Shown in pieces: positions 1-6,573 of a stretch of 7,736 bases of DNA. The notes under the pieces were generated by a model. It saw nothing but the letters and a program-made list of their open reading frames with translations. It searched no databases and had not been told where the DNA came from. Each line of letters begins with the position of its first letter. Position 1 is the stretch's first letter. Position numbers and translations under genes: made by a program. This DNA is from Rhodospirillales bacterium (lineage in GTDB: Bacteria; Pseudomonadota; Alphaproteobacteria; UBA9219), in the NCBI GenBank assembly GCA_015654915.1, contig JAATFY010000095.1, positions 1 through 7,736 on the forward strand, written 5' to 3'.

Positions 1-609
1 TACGGCGCGGAACTTGTTTTCACCCCCGGGCCCGAAGGCATGGCCGGTGCGATCAAGAAAGCCGAGGAAATCAGCACGGGCACGCCCAACGCTTTCATGC
101 CGCAGCAATTCAAAAATCCGGCCAACCCCGAGATTCACCGCAAGACAACGGCGGAACAAATCTGGCGCGATCCGGACGGCAAGATTGACATCCTGATTTC
201 CGGCGTCGGCACGGGCGGCACGATCACCGGCGTCGGCGAAGTCATTAAATCGCGCAAGCCTTCCTTCACGGCGATAGCGGTCGAGCCCGATGCCTCGCCG
301 GTTCTGTCGGGCGGACAGAAAGGCCCCCATCCGATTCAGGGTATCGGCGCCGGTTTCGTGCCCGACATTCTCAATACGAAAATTTACGACGAGGTTGTGC
401 GGGTGAAGAACGACGACGCTTTCGCCACGGCGCGGCGGGCGGCGAAAGAAGAAGGGCTGCTGGTCGGCATATCTTCCGGAGCGGCACTGTGGGCTGCGCT
501 TCAGGTCGGCGCACGGCCGGAAAACGAAGGCAAAATGATCGTCGTCATTATCCCGTCATTCGGCGAGCGCTATCTCAGCACGCCCCTGTTCGCCGGTCTG
601 GCGGATTGA
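1..609 (+). CDS. cysK: Cysteine synthase (O-acetylserine sulfhydrylase), 5'-truncated by window edge
   Basis: PLP-dependent enzyme that makes L-cysteine from O-acetylserine and sulfide in the cytoplasm, the last step of sulfur assimilation. The frame is open from base 1, so about 202 C-terminal residues are visible of a family length near 310-320; the N-terminal catalytic lysine lies outside the window. Visible family marks, numbered from the first visible codon: the start reads YGAELVFTPGPEGMAGAI; the NPANPEIHRKTTAEQIW block; the glycine-rich PLP phosphate loop GVGTGGT at about 68-74; the PHPIQGIGAGFVPDIL block; the GISSGAA segment at about 156-162 with the PLP-ring-contacting serine; and the terminal GERYLSTPLF typical of CysK rather than cystathionine beta-synthase. 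The gene ends at TGA 607-609, one base before the stop of the convergent minus-strand gene, so there is no separate terminator. An internal ATG at 40 is not the start, because homology continues upstream of it. Confidence 0.94.
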   Translation, partial: YGAELVFTPGPEGMAGAIKKAEEISTGTPNAFMPQQFKNPANPEIHRKTTAEQIWRDPDGKIDILISGVGTGGTITGVGEVIKSRKPSFTAIAVEPDASPVLSGGQKGPHPIQGIGAGFVPDILNTKIYDEVVRVKNDDAFATARRAAKEEGLLVGISSGAALWAALQVGARPENEGKMIVVIIPSFGERYLSTPLFAGLAD

Positions 610-610
610 C

Positions 611-1864
611 CTAATCCCCGCATTTCGTGAAATAAGGCTGCGGCGGCTCGAACTTGAACGTGAAATAGCGATGCGTCAGCGCAAATTCCAGCGCCTCCTC
701 GATCATCGTGTCGAAGGTCCGGGTGCGGCGTTGTTGCTGCGATTGCTGCCATGCGTCTTCCGCCTCCGCTTTGGGATCGGCTAGAACTTTCTCTACCACG
801 GCAGTCACCGGACAGTCGCGGAAATCGTAACTGTAGGGCATCAAGGCCGGATAGCTTTTCTGCCACCACGGATTGATGTCGGAAATCGGCAATGCGCCGG
901 AACCCATCGCCGAATACGGACGATCATTGCATTCGTCGTCGATATTCGGGTTCATCGAGATGACGGCAAACGATTCGAAAAACAGGTTGGTCAGCGTGTC
1001 GTAGTCGACCGGCGGCAAGATCGTCGCCCGCGCTTTGGACGTGTCAATATAAGTGAGCCCATCGCCGTATATCCTGACCGGCGTCGCCAGCAATTGCCTT
1101 ACAAGGATATCCGCCTTGCTGCGGCGGATGTAATCGTCAAGCTGCATGACGAAGAAGGTAAAAAGCGTCAGGTCATTACGCAACTCGACACCGGCGCCAT
1201 CTGCCGCCGCCAGAACCGAGTTTACGACATTTCCACTGCGCGCCGTCTGGCCCCAATAATGGTCAATCGCGTCACGGATAACTTTCCGGATCATACGCGG
1301 CAGCAGCTTCCAGGTTTCCTCGAGCAACGCCGGATTGTTGCCCGATTTGGGACAAATAACGAGCGGCGTTTCGCCTGCTTTCGGTTCGCGCCGGTAAGGC
1401 TGCCGCCCATAGGTCATCGCCCCGAAACGGCAATAGGCCGTACGATAAGGCGAGCGCACATAGTCGCGGTGGAATTCCAGAAAATCACGATTGGCGTATA
1501 AACGCATGACGGCAGCCGCCGGACTTTTGTGACGCGCAAGGTAATAAGCGGGATGATCCAGCATCCAGCTCAGCATTGGGATCTGCAAGCGTTGCCACAG
1601 ATTGCCGTTGCCGGATTTAGCGCCGATCTCGACGCCGAAGCCGCTGAAACTGAATGCCGCGCCGATGCGTTCCGGATAATCTTCCAGCGCCTGTCGCAGC
1701 CCGTCGTTGAAACGGTTCGTATCGCTCATATCCAGCATCACGACATCGAGGCCGGTCGTTGCCTCGCGTATCACGCGCGCGACTTCGCGATTGAAGGCTC
1801 CGATACTGTTGTATGCACTTACGCCGTCAAGAATGAGTATCGCGTGACGGTTGGGATCGGTCAT
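611..1864 (-). CDS. Putative CgeB-like GT-B glycosyltransferase
   Basis: A 417-residue protein that I read as a glycosyltransferase of the CgeB / 'glycosyl transferases group 1' type. Seen in the sequence: an N-terminal alpha/beta half containing IPMLSWMLDHPAYYLAR (about 95-111), like the 'P-x-x-W-x-x-D-x-P' element of CgeB/DUF3880-type proteins; VRIYGDGL (263-270), typical of the second Rossmann half; and YSAMGSGALPISDINPWW (317-334), matching the 'E/S-A-M-x-x-G-x-L-x-I-T/S-D' nucleotide-sugar-binding segment. No signal peptide or membrane helix is evident, so it is probably cytosolic or membrane-peripheral. It starts at ATG 1864 and lies 48 bases downstream of glf on the same strand, probably cotranscribed. 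A galactofuranosyl donor is a reasonable inference from that pairing but is not shown by the sequence. The acceptor is unknown. The C-terminal 45 residues are charged and Gln-rich, then aromatic-rich. Confidence 0.6.
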   Translation of the reverse strand: MTDPNRHAILILDGVSAYNSIGAFNREVARVIREATTGLDVVMLDMSDTNRFNDGLRQALEDYPERIGAAFSFSGFGVEIGAKSGNGNLWQRLQIPMLSWMLDHPAYYLARHKSPAAAVMRLYANRDFLEFHRDYVRSPYRTAYCRFGAMTYGRQPYRREPKAGETPLVICPKSGNNPALLEETWKLLPRMIRKVIRDAIDHYWGQTARSGNVVNSVLAAADGAGVELRNDLTLFTFFVMQLDDYIRRSKADILVRQLLATPVRIYGDGLTYIDTSKARATILPPVDYDTLTNLFFESFAVISMNPNIDDECNDRPYSAMGSGALPISDINPWWQKSYPALMPYSYDFRDCPVTAVVEKVLADPKAEAEDAWQQSQQQRRTRTFDTMIEEALEFALTHRYFTFKFEPPQPYFTKCGD

Positions 1865-1912
1865 GAAAACGGGCCTTCATTGAGACAGGACTGGCGGCGA
1901 CGCGCCATTGTC

Positions 1913-3091
1913 TTAAAAATCGCCGCCATTATCAAGCGGCTGTTTCTGCGTGAAATGCGGGGCCAGCCGATTCTCGAACAGCTTGAATGCGGCGCCGATC
2001 GCCTGATGCATATCGAAATAGCGGTAGGTACCGAGGCGGCCGCCGAACAGAACATTCTTCTCCCGTTGCGCCAGCTTGCGATAGGCTTCGAACAAATCCT
2101 TGTCTCTGTTTGTGTTGACCGGATAATAAGGCTCATCCTCCTTCCCGGCGAAGCGGGAATATTCGCGGAAGATGATCGTTTTCTCGCGCTGGTAATTGCG
2201 TTCTGGATGCAGATGGCGGAATTCGTGGATGCGCGTATAGGGAATCTCCTCGTCGGCATAATTCATCACGGATGTTCCCTGAAAATCGCCGGTCGGAACA
2301 ATCTCGCGCTCGAAATCCAGCGTGCGCCACGCCAACGCGCCAAGCCTGTAATCGAAATAACGGTCAATCGGACCGGTATAGACGATAGGGACTCCGGCGT
2401 GCAATTGCGGCCGCACTTCGAAGAAATCCGTATTCAGCATGACGTGGATGTTGGGGTGATCCGCCATGCGTTTGAAAATCGTGTAATAGCCTTCCGACGG
2501 CAATCCTTCAAAACGGTCGTCGAAGTAACGTGTGTTATGCGTGAACCGCACCGGCAGCCGTGTGATGATATCGGCAGGCAACTCGCGCGGATCGGTTTGC
2601 CATTGCTTTGCCGTATAACCACGAATGAAAGCCTCGTAGAGCGGGCGGCCGATTAGCGCTATCGCTTTCTCCTCAAGGTTATGGGCAGCATCTACCGTGA
2701 TTTCACCGCGCTGCGACGCGATCAGGGCCTGCGCCTCCTCGGACGAGAATTCCTTGCCGAAGAAACTGTTTATTGTCCCGAGATTGATCGGCATCGAATA
2801 AACCTTGCCTTGGTGCGTCGTCAGCACATGATGCCGGTAATCCGTAAAAGGCGTGAAGCCGTTCAGGTAGCGCCAGATCTCCTCGCTGTTGCAATGGAAC
2901 AGATGCGAGCCATAGACATGGGCTTCGATGCCGGTAGCGGGGTCGATAACACTGTGGGCGTTACCGCCGATATGGCCGCGGCGCTCGATAACCAGGACCT
3001 TGAGACCGAGTCGGGTTGCGGCCTGATGGGCGATGGTCAGACCGAAGAAACCGGCTCCGGCCACCACAAGATTATAGGAGAGCAGAGTCAT
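1913..3091 (-). CDS. glf: UDP-galactopyranose mutase
   Basis: FAD-dependent cytoplasmic enzyme interconverting UDP-galactopyranose and UDP-galactofuranose, the donor for galactofuranose in surface glycans. With the start at ATG 3091 the protein is 392 residues, close to the usual 370-390. Motifs in order: the FAD Rossmann loop AGAGFFG (11-17) followed by VIERRGHIGGNAH (34-46); HVYGSHLFH (58-66); GYTAKQW (158-164); LPVRF (179-183) with a substrate-binding Arg; YTGPIDRYFDYRLG (238-251); PYYPVN (321-326); and FGGRLGTYRYFDMHQ (349-363) with the diphosphate-contacting Arg. All are family hallmarks, so the enzyme looks intact. Upstream in-frame starts exist (ATG 3121, TTG 3130), but the 10-13 extra residues are charged and lie before the point where homologues begin. 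A GAGG at 3094-3097 precedes ATG 3091, though closer than usual. It heads a two-gene operon with the glycosyltransferase and is divergent from the collagen-like gene. Confidence 0.95.
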   Translation of the reverse strand: MTLLSYNLVVAGAGFFGLTIAHQAATRLGLKVLVIERRGHIGGNAHSVIDPATGIEAHVYGSHLFHCNSEEIWRYLNGFTPFTDYRHHVLTTHQGKVYSMPINLGTINSFFGKEFSSEEAQALIASQRGEITVDAAHNLEEKAIALIGRPLYEAFIRGYTAKQWQTDPRELPADIITRLPVRFTHNTRYFDDRFEGLPSEGYYTIFKRMADHPNIHVMLNTDFFEVRPQLHAGVPIVYTGPIDRYFDYRLGALAWRTLDFEREIVPTGDFQGTSVMNYADEEIPYTRIHEFRHLHPERNYQREKTIIFREYSRFAGKEDEPYYPVNTNRDKDLFEAYRKLAQREKNVLFGGRLGTYRYFDMHQAIGAAFKLFENRLAPHFTQKQPLDNGGDF

Positions 3092-3143
3092 GTCCTCATC
3101 TTCTAGTGTATTTTTAACCATAAAGGACAATTTTTCTCTTTGT

Positions 3144-3208
3144 TTTAGGTGAAAGTCCTTTTTAGGCAGTAGGATGCCGACGCTTGGGAGGGTTGGATTT
3201 AGGTTAAA
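3144..3208. repeat. Pair of 11-bp direct repeats in the divergent intergenic region
   Basis: TTTAGGTGAAA at 3144-3154 and TTTAGGTTAAA at 3198-3208 agree in 10 of 11 positions and start 54 bp apart, roughly five helical turns. The second copy lies within the inverted repeat ATTTA-GGT-TAAAT (3197-3209). A shorter TTTAGG occurs at 3161. They sit between glf and the collagen-like gene and could be a regulator's half-sites. In an AT-rich stretch chance is a real alternative. Confidence 0.3.
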
Positions 3209-3224
3209 TTCTTTCCAGTTTCCA

Positions 3225-3256
3225 TTAACGAAGTCGCAACGACTTTTACCTATAAT
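3225..3256 (+). promoter_or_regulatory. Putative promoter of the collagen-like gene, with palindrome in the spacer
   Basis: A perfect -10 box TATAAT lies at 3251-3256, placing transcription start near 3263 and leaving about 30 bases of leader before ATG 3293. No -35 exists at the usual 17 bp; the best hexamer is TTAACG (3225-3230, 4 of 6), which gives a 20-bp spacer. The spacer holds the perfect palindrome AAGTCG-CAA-CGACTT (3231-3245). An over-long spacer filled by a dyad resembles MerR-type promoters, or the dyad could be a repressor operator. The assignment of regulator type is inference. Confidence 0.5.
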
Positions 3257-3277
3257 TTCGTTTGAAACCCATTTGTT

Positions 3278-3285
3278 ATGAGGTG
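3278..3285 (+). promoter_or_regulatory. Ribosome binding site deciding the collagen-like gene start
   Basis: ATGAGGTG ends 7 bases before ATG 3293 and gives a good GAGGTG Shine-Dalgarno. The ATG at 3278, which would start the longest frame, is itself part of this site and has no ribosome site of its own, so 3293 is preferred. Confidence 0.6.
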
Positions 3286-3292
3286 TCTCGTG

Positions 3293-4243
3293 ATGCAGTC
3301 CATTGCCAAACTCCAGGGTGCGCGGAAGTCTTTCCTTCTGCTAGGCCTGCTCGGCTTCCTGTTCTGCCTCCCGCATCAAGCATCCGCCGCGGATATCCCG
3401 ATGCTTCCTCCGGCGCTCTGCCCTGCAGGGGGCGGCACCATTGGTGTTCTGGGTTGGGACGGCGCAAATCCTCTGGGTTGCGTAAAGTCGTTTACAGCCG
3501 ATGCGCTTGGCAACCTTACCATCGGCGGCGGGGCTACTTTTAACGGCACCACCACCCTGGCAGGCGCTACTACGGTGAATGGAGCTTTTGCCGTCAACAA
3601 TACCGCCAACTTCAGCAGCAATGTTTTAATGGGCGGCGGCAAGATCAGCTTTCCTTCAAACGGCGCGGCTATTTTCTCGAACAGCATCACGGCGCCAAGT
3701 TATTATATTGCAGGCGTAACAGATCCTTTTGATTCCAACGGCCTGGCAACGGTTCTTAGCCTCAAGGGTACTGCCACCTGCGCAACGGGTTACGCCCTAA
3801 CCAAGAATGGCCCGAACAGTTTTACCTGCGTCCAAATGCCCGCAGGTGGCGGTCTACCTGGACCGGCAGGCCCTCCGGGTGCGGCAGGACCCGCGGGACC
3901 TCAAGGCCCTGCTGGTACCGGCGGCGACAGCTTGTGGTATTTCAATGTTAGCGGGTATTCGGTCCTGCTGCACGGAATAGGCGCGTATGATGCCAGCACC
4001 GGCAAATTCACCGGCCGCATTTTCTGCGGTCCGGCATCCACGACCGTCGGTACTTCCGTAAAATGTGCGTCTGACCAGGGACCTTGGGTGACTTATTGCG
4101 GATCAGATACACAATGCGCCAATTACTGCTCTGGCGTTAATAAAGGCTGCTACAACTTGGGTTACGGTGGCAACAGCGGCGGCGATTATTATCGCGATGT
4201 GACTGTCGTCAACCTTCCCATCACAAATGTGACGAAGATGTAG
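3293..4243 (+). CDS. Secreted collagen-like protein with Cys-rich C-terminal domain
   Basis: 316 residues from ATG 3293; I do not recognise a named family for the whole protein. Seen: a Sec-type signal peptide (basic residues to Lys12, hydrophobic core FLLLGLLGFLFCLP at 14-27, ASA cleavage site at 30-32); a region at about 70-140 rich in Gly, Thr, Asn and Ala with short repeats such as ATFNGTTTLAGATTVNGAFAVNNTANF, like beta-stalks of trimeric fibres or adhesins; a collagen-like run of about eight Gly-X-Y triplets (about 187-210, GLP GPA GPP GAA GPA GPQ GPA GTG); then a C-terminal domain of about 105 residues with six Cys (245, 258, 269, 275, 279, 286), enough for three disulfides. Four further Cys (43, 63, 163, 179) precede the collagen segment. 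The architecture suggests an exported, probably trimeric stalk with a disulfide-stabilised head, acting in the periplasm or at the cell surface. It has its own promoter, is divergent from glf, and carries no lipobox or membrane anchor. Confidence 0.8.
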   Translation: MQSIAKLQGARKSFLLLGLLGFLFCLPHQASAADIPMLPPALCPAGGGTIGVLGWDGANPLGCVKSFTADALGNLTIGGGATFNGTTTLAGATTVNGAFAVNNTANFSSNVLMGGGKISFPSNGAAIFSNSITAPSYYIAGVTDPFDSNGLATVLSLKGTATCATGYALTKNGPNSFTCVQMPAGGGLPGPAGPPGAAGPAGPQGPAGTGGDSLWYFNVSGYSVLLHGIGAYDASTGKFTGRIFCGPASTTVGTSVKCASDQGPWVTYCGSDTQCANYCSGVNKGCYNLGYGGNSGGDYYRDVTVVNLPITNVTKM

Positions 4244-4266
4244 AAAACAGTTACGATCCCCCACAT

Positions 4267-4290
4267 GCTGTTCGCACAGCGAGTCGCTGT
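4267..4290 (+). terminator. Overlapping hairpins after the collagen-like gene; possible weak terminator
   Basis: GCTGT (4267-4271), ACAGCG (4276-4281) and CGCTGT (4285-4290) allow two mutually exclusive stems: GCTGT-TCGC-ACAGC, or ACAGCG-AGT-CGCTGT. The second is followed only by TTCCTTAAT, not a proper U-tract. It begins 24 bases after the stop codon. It may terminate weakly or be a degenerate signal. Confidence 0.3.
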
Positions 4291-4369
4291 TCCTTAATCG
4301 TATCTGAATATATCTGGGGTGACTCTACCCTACGGCACAGTATCAGATGTCGCATGCTTGGCACCCACA

Positions 4370-4398
4370 TTGACACCCCCCAGTCCCTTGGATACGTT
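4370..4398 (+). promoter_or_regulatory. Putative promoter of the mlaE operon
   Basis: A perfect -35 TTGACA (4370-4375) is followed after 17 bp by TACGTT (4393-4398), which keeps the conserved T, A and final T of a -10 box. Transcription would start near 4405, about 34 bases before ATG 4439. This argues against the far-upstream GTG start at 4319. The weak point is the 3-of-6 -10 box. Confidence 0.45.
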
Positions 4399-4438
4399 GC
4401 GGTTGTTATTGCTTCCCAGCCACCGCCTCGTTCAAATC

Positions 4439-5215
4439 ATGAATCCCTTCGCCCTCATCGGCCGTACGTTTCTGGAATTCCTGTCCGCTACCGGGCGGCT
4501 GGCATGGTTCGCCGGCACGTCCGTCATGCATTGCTTCCGTCCGCCGTTTTATTTCCGGCAGATCGGCAGGCAGGTCGTCGATATCGGTTATTTTTCGCTG
4601 CCGGTCGTCGGCCTCACCGCCCTCTTCACCGGCATGGTGCTGGCGTTGCAAAGCCATTCCGGCTTTTCGCGCTTCGATGCCGAGAGCGCCATCCCCACCG
4701 TCGTTGTCCTGTCAATCACACGTGAACTTGGCCCCGTCATGGCCGGTTTGATGGTAGCGGGCCGCATCGGCGCCGCCATCGCCGCCGAGCTCGGCACCAT
4801 GCGCGTGACGGAGCAGATCGACGCCTTAACCACCCTTTCAACAAATCCTTATAAGTACCTGATTGCGCCGCGCCTTATCGCCGGAACTCTTGTGATGCCT
4901 GTGCTGGTGCTCGTCGCCGACATCATCGGCGTGTTCGGCGGCTTTCTGGTCTGCGTTTATCGCCTCCAGTTCAATGCCGCCAATTACATTTCGCAGTCCT
5001 GGCAGTATCTCGAACATCGCGACGTCGCCTCCGGCCTGTGGAAAGCCGCCGTGTTCGGTTTTATCATCACCCTGATGGGTTGCTACAACGGCTTCAATTC
5101 CAAGGGCGGCGCGCAAGGCGTCGGCGCGGCGACCACCAACGCCGTCGTCACCGCTTCGATCCTCATTCTGGTCAGCAACTATCTGCTGACCGGCCTGTTC
5201 TTCGCCGATAAATGA
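4439..5215 (+). CDS. mlaE: MlaE-family phospholipid ABC transporter permease
   Basis: Inner-membrane permease of the Mla/MCE-type lipid transporter, which moves phospholipids between inner and outer membranes; two MlaE work with two MlaF. From ATG 4439 the protein is 258 residues, the family's normal size. Marks: an amphipathic start MNPFALIGRTFLEFLSATGR; a membrane segment at about 52-71; RELGPV (95-100); GRIGAAIAAELGTMRVTEQIDAL (108-130), the family's conserved cytoplasmic coupling region; membrane segments at about 147-174, 202-216 and 236-255; and GGAQGVGAATTNAVV (223-237). An upstream GTG at 4319 would add 40 residues without family resemblance and would begin upstream of the predicted promoter, so it was not used. 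No clear Shine-Dalgarno precedes ATG 4439. The gene ends one base before mlaF. The symbol follows homology; the proteobacterial lipid role is family knowledge, not shown here. Confidence 0.92.
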   Translation: MNPFALIGRTFLEFLSATGRLAWFAGTSVMHCFRPPFYFRQIGRQVVDIGYFSLPVVGLTALFTGMVLALQSHSGFSRFDAESAIPTVVVLSITRELGPVMAGLMVAGRIGAAIAAELGTMRVTEQIDALTTLSTNPYKYLIAPRLIAGTLVMPVLVLVADIIGVFGGFLVCVYRLQFNAANYISQSWQYLEHRDVASGLWKAAVFGFIITLMGCYNGFNSKGGAQGVGAATTNAVVTASILILVSNYLLTGLFFADK

Positions 5216-5216
5216 C

Positions 5217-5996
5217 ATGAGCGACGCCGTTCCGAAAATCCAGATCCACGGGCTGAAAAAGTCTTTCGGCGACAAGCATGTCCTGCGCGGCCTCGATCTT
5301 TCCATCGGCAAGGCCGAATCCGTCGTTGTCATCGGCGGCTCCGGCACCGGTAAATCGGTCTTGCTGAAATGCATTCTGGGCATTCTGGAACCCGACGCCG
5401 GTTCGATTAAAATCGACGGCGTGGAAGCGACAAAACTTTCCGGCAGCGCTCGCGACGCGCATCTGGCCAAATTCGGCATGCTGTTTCAGGGCTCGGCGCT
5501 GTTCGACTCCCTGCCCGTTTGGCACAATGTCGCTTTCAAGCTCATTCAGGCGCAGGGCATGCCGCGCAAGCAGGCCAAGGAGCGCGCGATCGCGACGCTG
5601 GCCTCCGTCGGCCTCAGCCCCGCCGTGGGCGACCTGATGCCGGTGGAATTATCAGGCGGCATGCAGAAGCGCGTGGCGCTGGCCCGCGCCATCGCTGCCA
5701 AGCCCGAGATTATTTTCTTCGACGAACCGACCACCGGCCTCGATCCCATCATGGCCGACGTCATCAATGAGTTGATCGTCAAATGCGTGCGCGAGGTCGG
5801 CGCCACCGCGCTGTCGATCACGCACGACATGGCAAGCGCCCGTAAAATTTCAGATCGCATCGCCATGCTGCATGAAGGCCGCATCATCTGGCAGGGACCA
5901 AAAGGCGATATCGACCATTCCGGCAATCCTTACGTGGATCAATTCATCCACGGCCGCGCCGAAGGCCCGATCCGGATGCAGGTGAAGAGGTTTTAG
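5217..5996 (+). CDS. mlaF: MlaF-family phospholipid ABC transporter ATP-binding protein
   Basis: Cytoplasmic ATPase partner of MlaE, 259 residues from ATG 5217. All ABC motifs are present: Walker A GGSGTGKS (40-47), Q-loop Gln91 in FQGSALFDSLPVWHNVAF (the wording typical of MlaF/Ttg2A), signature LSGGMQ (145-150), Walker B IIFFDE (165-170), D-loop GLDP (174-177) and the switch His203 in SITHDM. The C-terminal tail, DQFIHGRAEGPI and following residues, is also typical of the family, so the gene is complete despite what follows. It starts one base after the mlaE stop without a ribosome site of its own, implying translational coupling. Its TAG stop overlaps the GTG start of the next gene (TAGTG). 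No MlaD-like MCE-domain gene follows in this window; that part of the transporter must be encoded elsewhere if the system is complete. Confidence 0.95.
   Translation: MSDAVPKIQIHGLKKSFGDKHVLRGLDLSIGKAESVVVIGGSGTGKSVLLKCILGILEPDAGSIKIDGVEATKLSGSARDAHLAKFGMLFQGSALFDSLPVWHNVAFKLIQAQGMPRKQAKERAIATLASVGLSPAVGDLMPVELSGGMQKRVALARAIAAKPEIIFFDEPTTGLDPIMADVINELIVKCVREVGATALSITHDMASARKISDRIAMLHEGRIIWQGPKGDIDHSGNPYVDQFIHGRAEGPIRMQVKRF
5985..5990 (+). promoter_or_regulatory. Ribosome binding site for the AT-rich membrane-protein gene
   Basis: AAGAGG inside the last codons of mlaF lies 5 bases before GTG 5996. Its good spacing is the main reason to accept a non-ATG start that overlaps the mlaF stop by one base. 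Confidence 0.65.
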
Positions 5997-6526
5997 TGTT
6001 TAAAAAGCTTTTTACCCAATACGCAGCTAATGTTAGTGGAATTTTTTACAATTGCGGAAATTTCTTACAGCTTATTCTCGGAACCGCGACGCTTTCACCT
6101 TTGGAAATAACTTCTGCGGTTACTAACATTACGGCTGCCACGGTACAGTCGGCTTTCGGTCATAGAAATCGGGGTGTGAGCCTAGCTTATATTCTTGGAT
6201 TCGTAGGTGTAACGCTTGCCGTATACCCAAGCCTTGTCAATTTAGAAACTGGTACAATTATAGGCCTCGTATTTTTTGCCATCACACAATTGCTTTGTAT
6301 TTTTAGTGCGCCTTTGACGCAAAAATACCTGCCAAACAAAAATATGTTTTTACGAAATGCCCTTGGTTATCCGCGACGGACAGCAGGCGTTGCCTCCTTA
6401 CTGCTGTCTCGCCTGCCAATTATTTACGAAAGCGCAATGCATCAAAGATGGAAAATCGCTGCTGTTTTTATCATGTGGGCACTAGGCGATTTATTTATCA
6501 GTTTTTCGAAACCAGCCCTTAAATGA
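5996..6526 (+). CDS. Unrecognised small integral membrane protein, AT-rich
   Basis: 176 residues from GTG 5996; I do not recognise the family. The start is supported by AAGAGG five bases upstream and by the TAGTG overlap with the mlaF stop, which implies coupled translation. The protein is strongly hydrophobic, with likely membrane segments at about 14-30, 61-79, 85-104, 127-145 (interrupted) and 152-170, separated by short basic or polar loops (HRNRG 56-60, QKYLPNKN 109-116, HQRWK 149-153). The N-terminus MFKKLFTQY is basic and amphipathic. No signal for cleavage, no catalytic motif and no MCE domain is visible. Base composition by direct count is about 42% GC, against 63-68% in sampled mlaF lines, with frequent TTA, ATT and AAA codons. 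That suggests a later arrival than its neighbours, although no flanking repeats or mobile genes are seen. Position suggests a membrane or envelope role linked to MlaEF, but this is inference only. Confidence 0.75.
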   Translation: MFKKLFTQYAANVSGIFYNCGNFLQLILGTATLSPLEITSAVTNITAATVQSAFGHRNRGVSLAYILGFVGVTLAVYPSLVNLETGTIIGLVFFAITQLLCIFSAPLTQKYLPNKNMFLRNALGYPRRTAGVASLLLSRLPIIYESAMHQRWKIAAVFIMWALGDLFISFSKPALK

Positions 6527-6542
6527 AGCAAATTCTTTGAAC

Positions 6543-6573
6543 TTGACAAACAAGAACAAATAGGGAACATTAT
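6543..6573 (+). promoter_or_regulatory. Possible radA promoter (TTGACA)
   Basis: TTGACA at 6543-6548 is a perfect -35. Downstream candidates are CATTAT (6568-6573, 4 of 6, spacer 19) or AACATT (6566-6571, 3 of 6, spacer 17). Either would start RNA within a few bases of ATG 6580, giving a nearly leaderless message. The alternative is that radA is read through from the mla operon and this hexamer is chance in AT-rich DNA. Confidence 0.3.

Noticed and set aside
1529..2656. Long plus-strand open frame (375 codons) antisense to the glycosyltransferase and glf genes
   Set aside because: The opposite strand encodes two proteins with clear family motifs through the same bases. The plus-strand translation has no recognisable motif and spans the gap between two real genes, as expected for a shadow frame in GC-rich DNA.
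3092..3130. N-terminal extension of glf from ATG 3121 or TTG 3130
   Set aside because: The added 10-13 residues are charged, are not part of the mutase fold and move the start away from the homologues' N-terminus. ATG 3091 sits just before the FAD motif as usual.
3122..3161. AAAGGAC (3122-3128) and GTCCTTT (3155-3161) as a hairpin or operator
   Set aside because: A 7-bp inverted repeat with a 26-base spacer in AT-rich DNA is weak, and nothing else marks it as a site.
4319..4438. GTG 4319 as the mlaE start, adding 40 residues
   Set aside because: The extension has no family resemblance or ribosome site, and it begins upstream of the TTGACA promoter. ATG 4439 gives the standard length and N-terminus.
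4838..5479. 213-codon minus-strand frame across mlaE and mlaF
   Set aside because: Antisense to two well-supported transporter genes, without motifs or a ribosome site; a shadow frame.
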